A DNA stretch of 64,000 bases, from positions 1,721,426-1,785,425 of the forward strand of contig NZ_RBIL01000001.1 in NCBI RefSeq assembly GCF_003633755.1, read 5' to 3'. Position numbers and translations under genes: made by a program. The stretch's first letter is position 1, and every line of letters starts with the position of its first letter. Positions 44,619-53,100 of this stretch are shown one piece after another. The stretch comes from Solirubrobacter pauli (lineage in GTDB: Bacteria > Actinomycetota > Thermoleophilia > Solirubrobacterales > Solirubrobacteraceae). A model generated the notes under the pieces. The model was not told the origin of the DNA. It saw only the letters and a program-made list of their open reading frames with translations, and made no database searches.

Positions 44619-45707
44619 GTGGCCGACCGGATTCCACTCCACGAGGCACTGCGCGCCGGAACCGCGCTCGGCTGGACCTCCGTGGCGGCCGTCATCACCG
44701 CGCTGGTGGTGGGTGTGCCGATCTCCGACGCCGAGCTCGTGGCGGTCCTGACCGGCCTGGCGGCGATCGCCCACCTCGTGATGGCGCGGCTGCCGTGGGC
44801 GACCCTGCTGCCCACCCCGCGCGGGAAGCTGCTGATCGACCTGTGGGCCGGCGGCGTGCTGATCTCGGTCTGCGGGCTCGTGCTGATCGCGGGCGGCCAG
44901 TCGCGGCTGGACCTGCTGCTCCTGCTCGTCGTCCCGTTCCTGGCGATCTCCCACGACGACGACCGGCGCGAGCTGGCCGCGTGGATGACGGTCGCGGCGC
45001 TGGCCTTCGGCGCGTGCGTGGGCCTGGCGCACGACCCGCTGCCCGTGCCGGAGGCGCTCCTGCACCTGGTCGTGCTCGCCGGCTCGACGGTGCTGAGCCT
45101 GATGCTCGCGCGGGCCGTCCGCCGCAACGCGCTGGCCGTGACGGAGGCCGTCCGCCGCGCGGAGCTCGAGGGCGCGATGCTCGCCGAGTCGCACCACCGG
45201 GTGAAGAACTCGCTCCAGGTCGTGGCCGAGCTGCTGCTGCTCGGGCGGCCGTCGGACCCGGAGAGCGGCGAGGCGTTCGACCGTGCGGCCGAGCGGATCC
45301 ACGCGATCGCCGCCGTGCACCAGGTGCTCGCGAGCCGCCACGGCGGGCGCGTGCGGGCGGACGAGCTGCTGGACGCGATCGTCGCCGGCTACGACGACGT
45401 CGTCGTGGACGCGGAGCCGGTCGAGCTGCCGTTCGCGCAGGCGCAGCACCTGGGGGTCGTGGTCAACGAGCTCGTGACCAACGCGATCCAGCACGGGGCT
45501 CCGCCCGTGACGGTGCGGCTGGCGGACGGCGTGTTGACCGTGCGCGACACGGGCGGCGGGCCGTCGGAGGAGGCGCTCGCCGCGCCGGGTCTCGGGCTCA
45601 CGCTCGTCCGGCAGGTCGTGACGAACGGCCTGCACGGCACACTTGGGCGCGACGTGGACGGCACGGTGCGGATCGACTTCTCGGCGGATGCGCGTCCTCG
45701 TCGCTGA
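44619..45707 (+). CDS. HisKA_2-type histidine kinase with membrane sensor
   Basis: A 362-residue kinase from GTG 44619. About five to six membrane helices in the first 170 residues, then HisKA_2 with the phospho-His in ESHHRVKNSLQVVAELLLL and an HWE-like ATPase (VVNELVTNAIQHGAPP, VRDTGGGPSEE, GLGLTLVRQVV). It is divergent from cydA with 100 bp between and overlaps the ANTAR regulator by 20 bp, so the two form a pair. Confidence 0.9.
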   Translation: MADRIPLHEALRAGTALGWTSVAAVITALVVGVPISDAELVAVLTGLAAIAHLVMARLPWATLLPTPRGKLLIDLWAGGVLISVCGLVLIAGGQSRLDLLLLLVVPFLAISHDDDRRELAAWMTVAALAFGACVGLAHDPLPVPEALLHLVVLAGSTVLSLMLARAVRRNALAVTEAVRRAELEGAMLAESHHRVKNSLQVVAELLLLGRPSDPESGEAFDRAAERIHAIAAVHQVLASRHGGRVRADELLDAIVAGYDDVVVDAEPVELPFAQAQHLGVVVNELVTNAIQHGAPPVTVRLADGVLTVRDTGGGPSEEALAAPGLGLTLVRQVVTNGLHGTLGRDVDGTVRIDFSADARPRR

Positions 45708-46275
45708 GGACGACCCGATCATCGCGCTCGGCCTGGCCCGCCGGCTCGGGGCGCTCGGGCACGAGGTGGTCGGGCCGGTGGCGTCGGTCGTGGACGCGGC
45801 GGCGCTGGCACGGGACGAAGGCGCGGACCTCTACCTGTTCGACGTCGACCTCGCCGACGGCGACGGGATCGAGCTCGCGCGCGACCTGTCCGTTGATGGC
45901 CCGCGGCGCCCCGTGGTCGTGCTGACCGGGTTGGACGCCCCCGAGGTGCTGGACCGCTCGATCGCGGCGGGTGTGCTCGCCCACCTGACCAAGCCGGTCG
46001 ACGACCGCCAGCTCGACGCGGCGCTGCGCCTGGCCGCGGCGCGCTCCGCCGAGCTGGAGGCGTTGCGCGAGGAGGTCGACTCCACGCGTCAGGCGCTCGC
46101 CGACCGCAAGGTGGTCGAGCAGGCCAAGGGCATCCTCATCAACGCCCTGGGACTCAGCGAGCCGGAGGCCTTCGCGCGGATCCGGTCGACGGCGCGGGAC
46201 CGCAACCTGCGGCTGGTCGACGTGGCGCGCGCGATCGTCGACCAGCGCGCTCTGTACGAGCGCCCGTCCCGCTAG
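45688..46275 (+). CDS. Response regulator with ANTAR RNA-binding domain
   Basis: A 195-residue protein from ATG 45688. Receiver (VAEDDPIIALG, phospho-Asp in YLFDVDLADG, switch Lys in LTKPVDD) and a C-terminal ANTAR domain (ADRKVVEQAKGILINALGLSEPEAFARIRSTARDRN). ANTAR regulators bind paired hairpins in mRNA leaders and block termination once phosphorylated. The cognate kinase is the upstream gene. No certain target hairpins were found. Confidence 0.93.
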   Translation: MRVLVAEDDPIIALGLARRLGALGHEVVGPVASVVDAAALARDEGADLYLFDVDLADGDGIELARDLSVDGPRRPVVVLTGLDAPEVLDRSIAAGVLAHLTKPVDDRQLDAALRLAAARSAELEALREEVDSTRQALADRKVVEQAKGILINALGLSEPEAFARIRSTARDRNLRLVDVARAIVDQRALYERPSR

Positions 46276-46460
46276 CCGCCACCTCCGCCCATCATCCCGC
46301 CGAGCCCGGCGCGGATGGTCGCATCCCGCGCGTCGTAGACGCCGTGGGACGGCTCCTCACGCTTCTCGGGCGTGTCGCCCGTGCGCTCCTGCTCGAGTCG
46401 CTTCCGCTCGCGTCGCTTGGCGCGTAGACCCGGCTTCTTGGGTGGCTGCTCTTCGGGCAT
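46272..46460 (-). CDS. Small basic hypothetical protein
   Basis: A 62-residue protein, very basic at first (KKPGLRAKRRERKRLEQER), ending in a glycine run (GGMMGGGGG). No family known. Codon use and the fixed composition support it; it overlaps the ANTAR regulator end by 4 bp. Confidence 0.5.
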   Translation of the reverse strand: MPEEQPPKKPGLRAKRRERKRLEQERTGDTPEKREEPSHGVYDARDATIRAGLGGMMGGGGG

Positions 46461-46521
46461 GCCGGCCTCGCCTTCGGATCGGGGGCTCCAGCGAGCCTAC
46501 GCCCGGACGTGGCGGTCCGCC

Positions 46522-46551
46522 AAACGAAAAGGGCGCCCTGAGGCGCCCTTT
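46522..46551 (-). terminator. Rho-independent terminator after tRNA-Ser(CGA)
   Basis: On the minus strand AAAGGGCGCC and GGCGCCCTTT pair around TCAG (or, read on the plus strand, CTGA), followed by TTTTCGTTT. It lies 4 bp past the tRNA 3' end. Confidence 0.8.
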
Positions 46552-46555
46552 GCAG

Positions 46556-46645
46556 CGGAGGGGGAGGGATTCGAACCCTCGGAACAGGGGTTACCCGCTC
46601 AACGGTTTTCGAGACCGCCCGATTCAACCACTCTCGCACCCCTCC
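46556..46645 (-). tRNA. tRNA-Ser (CGA)
   Basis: A 90-nt class II tRNA. Acceptor stem GGAGGGG with its complement at the 3' end, anticodon loop CTCGAAA (CGA), long variable arm, T arm closing on TTCGAAT. Its first 22 nt overlap the end of tadA on the same strand. Confidence 0.97.
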
Positions 46646-47106
46646 GGGTGTGCGGCGTCTGAGGGTAGCGGGCGACGGCGGCGAGCGGCGAAGAAGTCCT
46701 TCAGAAGCTGCGCGCATTCGGGCTGCAGGATGTCCTTGGTGACCTGCGGGCGGTGGTTGAGCTTGGGCTGGTCGAGGAGGTCGAGGACGCTGCCGGCCAT
46801 GCCCGCCTTCGGGTCGGTGGTGCCGTAGACGACGTGCGGGATCCGGGCCAGGACGATCGCGCCCGCGCACATCGCGCAGGGCTCGAGGGTCACGTAGAGC
46901 GTCGTGTCGAGCAGGCGCCAGTAGCCGATCTGCTCGGCGGCCTGGCGGATGGCGAGCATCTCGGCGTGGGCGCTGGGGTCCTGCAGGAGCTCGCGCTCGT
47001 TGTGGCCGGCGCCGATGACGGTCCCGTCGGGGCCGAGGATGACCGCCCCGACGGGGACGTCGTCGTGCGCGAGGGCCTTCTCGGCCTCCGCGATCGCGAG
47101 CCGCAT
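46624..47106 (-). CDS. tadA: tRNA adenosine-34 deaminase
   Basis: A 160-residue deaminase. Zinc site HAEM (AHAEMLAIRQAAEQIG) and PCAMCAGAIVLARI, as in TadA, which makes inosine in tRNA-Arg(ACG). The start is set at ATG 47106 (MRLAIAEAEKALAHDDVPVGAV) with GAGGG just before; GTG 47142 would add 12 residues. The last codons run into tRNA-Ser(CGA), which begins 22 bp before the tadA stop. Confidence 0.92.
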   Translation of the reverse strand: MRLAIAEAEKALAHDDVPVGAVILGPDGTVIGAGHNERELLQDPSAHAEMLAIRQAAEQIGYWRLLDTTLYVTLEPCAMCAGAIVLARIPHVVYGTTDPKAGMAGSVLDLLDQPKLNHRPQVTKDILQPECAQLLKDFFAARRRRPLPSDAAHPEGCESG

Positions 47107-47245
47107 CGGGCCCTCGTGCTCATCTCGGCACACAATTGGCACAGTTTCGTGGCACCTTGGTGTTGTTCAGCAACTTCCAGATGCCGATCATGTTGTACGA
47201 GGCGGGACGGGCCACAGCCGACCACCCGCTCGCCCCCACTGCATC

Positions 47246-48571
47246 TTGCGCCTGCTCTCTGCCACCTTGCTCGCCTCCACCCTGCTCGCCGCCGGGCCGG
47301 TGAGTGGTGCGTCGGCGGGGGGCACGGGCGGTGATGCGCGCGCGGCCGCCGCGGCGATGAAGGCGCGGGCGGCGGCCCCGGCGCGGGCTCGGGCGAACGA
47401 GGTCGTGGTGTCGGACACGCGCGGCTCGCGGGTCGTGAAGGTGCGGGACGTGGCGAAGGCGTCGCGGGCGATCGCCAAGCGCGACGGCGTCCGGAGCGTC
47501 ACGCCGAACTACATCGCGCACGTGTCCGGCTGGGTTCCGCCCGACCCGGGCAACGCCGCCGCCCCGGGCGGCTGGCAGAGCCTGCAGTGGAACTTCCTGG
47601 CCGACTCGGGCGTGAACGCACCCGAGGCGTGGGCGAACCTCGCGCGCGTCGGCCGGCCGGGCGGCAAGGGCGTCATCGTCGCGGTCCTGGACACGGGCGT
47701 GGCCTACGCGAACCGCGGTGGCTTCCGCCGGTCGCCGGACCTGTCGAAGTCGCGCTTCGTCCGCGGCTGGGACTTCGCGAACAACGACCCGTACCCCAAC
47801 GACGACAACGGCCACGGCACGCACGTCGCCAGCACGATCGTCGAGGGCACGGGGAACGCGATCGGCCTGACGGGCCTGGCCTACGGCGTGAAGGTGATGC
47901 CGGTCAAGGTCCTGGACGCCGAGGGCGAGGGAGACTCGGGCCGGATCGCCGCGGGCATCCGCTTCGCGGCGGACCGCGGCGCCCAGGTCATCAACCTCTC
48001 GTTCGAGTTCCCGTCGGACATCACCCGCTCGCAGATCCCGAACATCCTCAACGCCATCCGCCACGCGCGGCGCAAGGGCGCGCTGGTCGTCGGCGCGTCC
48101 GGGAACGCCGCCGCGGCCGCGGTCGCCTACCCGGCCCGCTCGAGCGACGTCCTGTCCGTCGGCGCCACCACCCAGCACGGCTGCCAGGCCGACTACTCCA
48201 ACGAGGGCGCCGACCTCGACATCGTCGCCCCGGGCGGCGGCGTCGACGCCGCCCTGGAGGGCGACCCGCTCTGCCGCCCGCTGGAAGCGGCGGGCCTGGA
48301 CATCTTCCAGATGACCTTCACGAGCTCCCCGCGCCGCTTCGGCCTGCCCGACGGCTACATCGGCACCTCGATGGCCGCCCCGCACGCCTCGGCCACCGCG
48401 GCGCTGATCATCGCGTCGGGCGTGCTCGGCCCGAAGCCGACGCCGAACGCGATCGAGCGTCGCCTGGAGCTCACGGCGACGGACCTCGGCCCGGCCGGCA
48501 AGGACCCGCACTACGGGTGGGGCCGCATCAACGCGGCCCGCGCGACGGACCCGGCGATCCCGGTGACCTGA
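47246..48571 (+). CDS. Secreted subtilisin-family (S8) serine protease
   Basis: A 441-residue protein from TTG 47246, where a signal peptide follows (MRLLSATLLASTLLAAGPVSGASA). Then a short inhibitor-like propeptide and the catalytic domain: Asp in VIVAVLDTGVAY, His in DNGHGTHVASTI, Ser in GTSMAAPHASATAAL. No C-terminal domain: it stops (PAIPVT) just before an AACGGC tandem repeat that in another frame would code an Asn-Gly tail. Confidence 0.88.
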   Translation: MRLLSATLLASTLLAAGPVSGASAGGTGGDARAAAAAMKARAAAPARARANEVVVSDTRGSRVVKVRDVAKASRAIAKRDGVRSVTPNYIAHVSGWVPPDPGNAAAPGGWQSLQWNFLADSGVNAPEAWANLARVGRPGGKGVIVAVLDTGVAYANRGGFRRSPDLSKSRFVRGWDFANNDPYPNDDNGHGTHVASTIVEGTGNAIGLTGLAYGVKVMPVKVLDAEGEGDSGRIAAGIRFAADRGAQVINLSFEFPSDITRSQIPNILNAIRHARRKGALVVGASGNAAAAAVAYPARSSDVLSVGATTQHGCQADYSNEGADLDIVAPGGGVDAALEGDPLCRPLEAAGLDIFQMTFTSSPRRFGLPDGYIGTSMAAPHASATAALIIASGVLGPKPTPNAIERRLELTATDLGPAGKDPHYGWGRINAARATDPAIPVT

Positions 48572-48578
48572 CCCGCGC

Positions 48579-48627
<49 letters not shown>

Positions 48628-48628
48628 T

Positions 48629-48710
48629 GACCACACCCGCGGGCGCCGCGTCAAGCAATTCATGCCCCGGCGTGGGCGGAGACCGGTGTGGTCGTCAGGA
48701 ATTGCTTGAC
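48629..48710. repeat. Interleaved inverted repeats (A-B-A'-B' order)
   Basis: GACCACACC (48629-48637) pairs with GGTGTGGTC (48685-48693), and GTCAAGCAATTC (48650-48661) pairs with GAATTGCTTGAC (48699-48710). The two pairs cross each other, the order of a pseudoknot. As DNA, each long arm extends as GTCAAGCAATTC-nTG, like inverted protein-binding sites. Confidence 0.7.
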
Positions 48711-48742
48711 CCGTCGCGGCGGGCGTGGTGTGTGCGGGTGAG

Positions 48743-48907
48743 CCGGGTTCCCCGGACTGTGGAACGCGTTCGCGTTCCCCGGGCCCATGGCGAGGCCCGA
48801 AAGCGTGGGTGGGGTCGGAAACATGCGCATAGCGAACCTTTCCGACCGCACCCCCCTGCACCGACGGTCCCTCAGGCTCGAACCGCGGTGAACGCCTGGG
48901 CGTTCAC
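48743..48907. terminator. Series of hairpins in the convergent intergenic region
   Basis: Between the subtilase (stop 48571) and the stress protein (stop 48930) lie CCGGG-TTC-CCCGG (48743-48755), GGAACGC-GTTC-GCGTTCC (48761-48778), GGTCGGAAA with TTTCCGACC (48813-48821/48839-48847) and GTGAACGC-CTGG-GCGTTCAC (48888-48907). Terminators for both flanking genes are the simplest reading. No gene is seen in the 358 bp. Confidence 0.5.
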
Positions 48908-48929
48908 ACAGTGCCGTTGCCGTCGCCGC

Positions 48930-49373
48930 TCAGACCGTGCGGATGATCAAGACCGAGCACGGCGCGTGGTGCGACACCTTGTTCGGCACCGAGCCGAGCA
49001 GGAACCGGCGCGCGCCGGTCATGCCCTTGTTGCCGACGACGATGAGGTCGGCGTCGCGTTCTTCGGCGACGTCGAGGATCGCGTCGGCGGGGTCGCCTTC
49101 GCGGGCGAAGGTCTCGACGTCCACGCCGGCGGCGCGGACGATGTCGGCCGCGTCGGAGAGGGTCGCGTCGACCTCCTCGCGGGGGTTGACCATCCACTGC
49201 AGATCGGCGGGGGTCTGGCGGGCCTCTTCGCGGAGGCGGGCCTTGGGGACGGGCTCGTAGGCGGAGACGAGCCAGAGCTTGGCGTTGAGTGCCTTGGCGA
49301 GGTCGACCGCCTCGTCCACGGCCTTCTGCGCGGTGTCGGAGCCGTCGGTGCCCACGACGATCGAGCGGAACAT
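48930..49373 (-). CDS. Universal stress protein (ATP-binding type)
   Basis: A 147-residue UspA-type protein. FRSIVVGTDGSDTAQKAVDEA opens it; the ATP loop is complete: VVGNKGMTGARRFLLGSVPNKVSHHAPCSVLI (G-x2-G-x9-G-S). It binds ATP and acts in stress or dormancy. It lies at the end of a set of two stress-type genes with a membrane peptide between them. Confidence 0.92.
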   Translation of the reverse strand: MFRSIVVGTDGSDTAQKAVDEAVDLAKALNAKLWLVSAYEPVPKARLREEARQTPADLQWMVNPREEVDATLSDAADIVRAAGVDVETFAREGDPADAILDVAEERDADLIVVGNKGMTGARRFLLGSVPNKVSHHAPCSVLIIRTV

Positions 49374-49417
49374 GGCGCGATCATACGCACGCCGGGGCGG
49401 GCGCTATGTCGGTTCGA

Positions 49418-49501
49418 TCACAGCTTGATGGCGGCGATCACGAAGCTGATGATCACGCAGATCACGATGATCACCTGCATCCAGATCCAGAGGCGGTTCA
49501 C
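49418..49501 (-). CDS. 27-residue single-helix membrane peptide
   Basis: GTG AAC CGC CTC TGG opens a frame of 27 codons plus TGA: a start MNRLWIWMQ, then an almost unbroken run of Ile/Val/Cys/Phe/Ala and the end AAIKL. This is a single membrane helix with Arg before and Lys after it. A GTG two codons upstream (49507) is an alternative. It sits between two stress-protein genes on the same strand. Too short for usual gene finders. Confidence 0.55.
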   Translation of the reverse strand: MNRLWIWMQVIIVICVIISFVIAAIKL

Positions 49502-49531
49502 TGGCACTCAGGCTAGTGGCCGCTTCTCATC

Positions 49532-49972
49532 TCAGGCCATGGCGCGCTCCGCGCGGCTCGAGGCGACGACGGTCGTGACCGGCAGGCCGAGGCCGGACGC
49601 CTTCGCGGGCAGGTCGAGATGCAGCCACTTGGAGACGCGCTGCGGGAGCGTCGAGATGATCAGCTCGTCGAACCCGTGCACGTTGACCGCGTCCTGGATG
49701 GCGGCGAGCGGCTCGGGCACGCCGATCATGCTGTCGACCGGTCCGCCGGCGGCCTCCTCGAGCAGCGGCACCGCCAGCTCGATCACCGCCTCCGCCTCGC
49801 TGCGGCCCTGATCCTCCGGGTCGACGAGCTTGTGCAGGCCGTGCGCGGCGTTCGGGACGAGCAGCGTGAACACCGCCGGCCCGCGAGCCGCCCGCTCGCG
49901 CACCGCCTCCAGCAGCGCGGGCGTCGCGGCGGTCTTGTTGGCGACGACGAGGACTCGGGCACCTTCGGACAT
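49532..49972 (-). CDS. Stress-protein-like (USP-fold) protein
   Basis: A 146-residue protein from ATG 49972, with AAGGAG 7 bp before it. RVLVVANKTAATPALLEAVRERAARGPAVFTLLVPN is a USP-like Rossmann start, and DELIISTLPQRVSKWLHLDLPAKASGLGLPVTTV is the end typical of an actinobacterial branch without the ATP loop. Its ligand is unknown. First of the three minus-strand genes at 49.97-48.93 kb. Confidence 0.8.
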   Translation of the reverse strand: MSEGARVLVVANKTAATPALLEAVRERAARGPAVFTLLVPNAAHGLHKLVDPEDQGRSEAEAVIELAVPLLEEAAGGPVDSMIGVPEPLAAIQDAVNVHGFDELIISTLPQRVSKWLHLDLPAKASGLGLPVTTVVASSRAERAMA

Positions 49973-50073
49973 GAAGCGCTCCTTCGGACGATCGCTCGAG
50001 GCAATTGTTGCAAGCGACCGGGGAACGTCAACCCGACCCGTGCGCCCGCGGCGCGGGGCGGGCCGCGCAGGGC

Positions 50074-50098
50074 GGCGCGGCGCGGCGCGGCGCGGCGC
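50074..50098. repeat. GGCGC pentanucleotide tandem repeat
   Basis: Five GGCGC units and a partial sixth lie just beyond the stop of the large secreted repeat protein. A simple low-complexity tract of G and C. Confidence 0.85.
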
Positions 50099-50100
50099 GG

Positions 50101-53100
50101 CTAGAGCTTCGCGCTGCCCGTGGCGAAGGTCGTCCAGCGCTTGCCGGACTTCTTCTTGACCGTCAGCTGCACGCGGACGTCGGCGCCCGCGGCGGCCTTG
50201 ACGGTGACGCGCTTCGAGTAGCCCTTGACCGTCTTCTGGGTCTTGGTGACGGTCTTGCTCTTCTTGTTGACCGTGACCTTGATGACGAGCTGGAAGGTGC
50301 CCTTGCCGAGCGCGAGGGGGCGGAGGTCGACGGTGGTGGCGGACGGGGTCGCCGACAGCGCGAGCTGGCCGACGAGCCGCGCGGACGCGGACGCCTTGCC
50401 CTTCAGGAGCACGGCGTTGCTGCTGGAGCGCGGGGTGATCCCCTCGTCCTCGTCCTCGCCGCCGTGCGCATCGGCGGCCTTGCGCTGGGTGAGGGTCACG
50501 GCCGGCGACGTGCCGACGTTGCCGGCGGCGTCGGTGGCCGTGACGACGACCTTGCCCTTGGCGACGCTGAAGGTCCCGCCCGCGGCGATCGGCGTGGCCG
50601 AGCCGCCGTTGAGCGCCCACTTGACGCCGGTCAGGCCGGACAGCGGGTCAGAGCCGCCGGCGGTGCAGAGGTAGTCGGTCGACTTCGGGTCCGGCGTGCA
50701 GGACACCGTGGCGGCGGGCGGCGTGCGGTCGACCTTGACCGCGCCCTGCGCCGTGACCTCGTTGCCCGCGCCGTCGACGGCGCGGAAGACGATCGAGGAG
50801 GCGCCTTCGGCTTCGACGGTGTAGACGCCACCGGCGACGTTGGCCGGGCCCTCGCCGCCACGCGCGCCGGTGAGCACCGCGAGGCCGGAGATCCCGCCGG
50901 ACGCCGTGACGTTGCACGTCGCGGGCGTGTTGCGCCACGTCGCGGGGCCGCAGTCGGCGGCGAGCGTCGGCGCGGTCTTGTCGATCGCGACCGTGTCCTC
51001 GCGCCAGTCGGACGCATTGCCGGCGACGTCGAGCACGCGGCTGTAGAGCTTGTAGGAGCCTTCCTGCGTGATCGAGACGGAGGGCGTCGTCGTCGCGCTG
51101 GGCGCCGTGTCGAGCTTCCACTCGACGCGGAGCAGGCCGGACGTCGTGTCGCTGCCGGACACGGTCGTCGTGAAGTTGGACTTGCGCCAGCCGGCGGGGA
51201 CCGCCGGGGTGGTGTTGACCGGCTTGGTCAGGTCGACCCGGATCGCCTCCGACCGCCACGGGGACTCGTTGCCGGCCTTGTCGACCACGCGCGTGAGCAG
51301 CGTCTGGCCGCCCTCGACGGTGACGAGCGCCGGGCCGGACTTGACCTCGCCCGTGGCGCCGAGCTTCCACTCGCCGCGGTCGATGCCCGCGCCCACGTCG
51401 GTGCCGGTGATGTCGAGCGCCAGCGGCGTCGTCTGCCAGGCGGTCGGCGCGGCGGCGCTCGTGAGCGTCGGCACGATCGTGTCGACCTTCAGCTCGGTGG
51501 ACTTCCAGCCGGTGGACTGGCCGGCCACGTCGGTGACGCGCCGCTCGACGACGAAGGTGCCGTCGGCCGGGAGCGTGAAGTTCGCGGTGGCGGTGTTGAC
51601 GGTCGTGACCGTCCCGCCGTTGACGCGGTACTCGATGGTCGCCACGCCGGAGGTCGCGTCGGTCGCGGTGAGCGCGACGGCACGCGACTTCACCCAGCCG
51701 GCGACGAGGCCGGAGGTGTCCTCGGGCTGCGTCTTGTCGATCTTGAGCGTCTGCGTGCGCCAGGCGCCGACGTTGCCGGCGGTGTCGGTGGCGCGGGTCA
51801 TGATCGAGTGCGATCCGTCGTCGCTGACCGTGAACGTCACGCCGTTCGGGCCGGACGTGATCGGCGAGCTGCCGACGCGGTACTCGACGTAGTCCACGCC
51901 GGCGCCGCCGTTGTCGTCGGCCGTGACCGTGATCGTCACCGGGCCGGTCCGCCAGTTGGTCGGGACCGTGGTGTTGTCGATCGGCGCGTCGCTGTCCTCC
52001 TGCGGGAGGCTGGAGCTGACGGTCACGTTCGAGGACTTCCAGTCGCTCCAGTTGCCCGCGTTGTCCTGCACGCGCGTCTTGAGCACGTGGGGGCCGAACC
52101 CGGTGAGCGTCGCCTGGAGCGAGGTCTTCACGGCGCCGTTGTCGAGCTGCCACTCGACCGAGCCGGACGGGCCGGACAGCGCGTCGGTCGCGGTCAGGGT
52201 GATCTTGCGGCCGTTGCCGACCGTCGCCGGGACCGTCGTGGTGTCGACCGGCTTGACCGAGTCGATGCGGATCGTCTCGTCGCGCCAGGCGGACGTGTTG
52301 CCGGCGACGTCCTTGGCGCGCGTGGACAGCGTATGGACGCCGTCGCCGCTGACGTAGGCGTTGGTGGCGGCGAGGCTGCCGCTGTTGGTCGCGCCGCCGT
52401 TCACGCGCCACTCGAGCGAGGCGACGCCGGAGTTCGCGTCGGTGCCGTTGAGCTTGACGCCGTAGGCGGTCTGGCGCCAGGCGGTGTCCGCGGCCGGGGT
52501 GGTGTTGACCGGCGAGTCGGGATCGAGGCGGACGACGCGGGAGAACCAGGGCGACGTGTTGCCGGCGACGTCGACCACGCGCGTGTCGAGGTCGTGCTCG
52601 CCCGCGCCGGTGACGGTGATCGTGCCGGAGCCGCCGGCGACGGTGCCCGCGACGCCGTCGAGGCGGTACTCGACGCGCGCCACGCCCGAGCCGGGGGACG
52701 CGTCGGTGCCGGTCAGGTTGACGTCGAGCGACGTGCGCGAGAGCCAGGTCGACGTGACCGTGGTGGTGTCCACCGGCAGGTTCGTGTCGATCCGGATCGT
52801 GTGGACCTTCCAGCCGGAGCTGTGGCCGTCGCCGTCGATGAAGCGGGTGCGCAGGGTGTGCACGCCCTGGCCGCCGACGGTGATGTCGACCGGGCCGGTG
52901 CCCATGACCGTGTTCACGGGACCGCCGTCGAGGTCCCAGTCGATCTGGGTGACGCCGCTGCCGACGCTGTCGGTGCCGGTGATGTGGACGTCGACGGAGG
53001 AGTTGTCGGTGGTCCAGCCGGACGGGACGGTCGTGTTGTCGACCGGGCCGGCCGCGTCGACCTTGACGACGTAGTCGGTGTAGCCCGTCTGGTTGCCGGC

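Noticed and set aside
47160-47303. A 47-codon frame starting MLFSNFQMPIML before the subtilase
   Set aside because: After 16 codons it turns into Pro/Ser/Cys shadow of the subtilase signal peptide; no ribosome-binding site.
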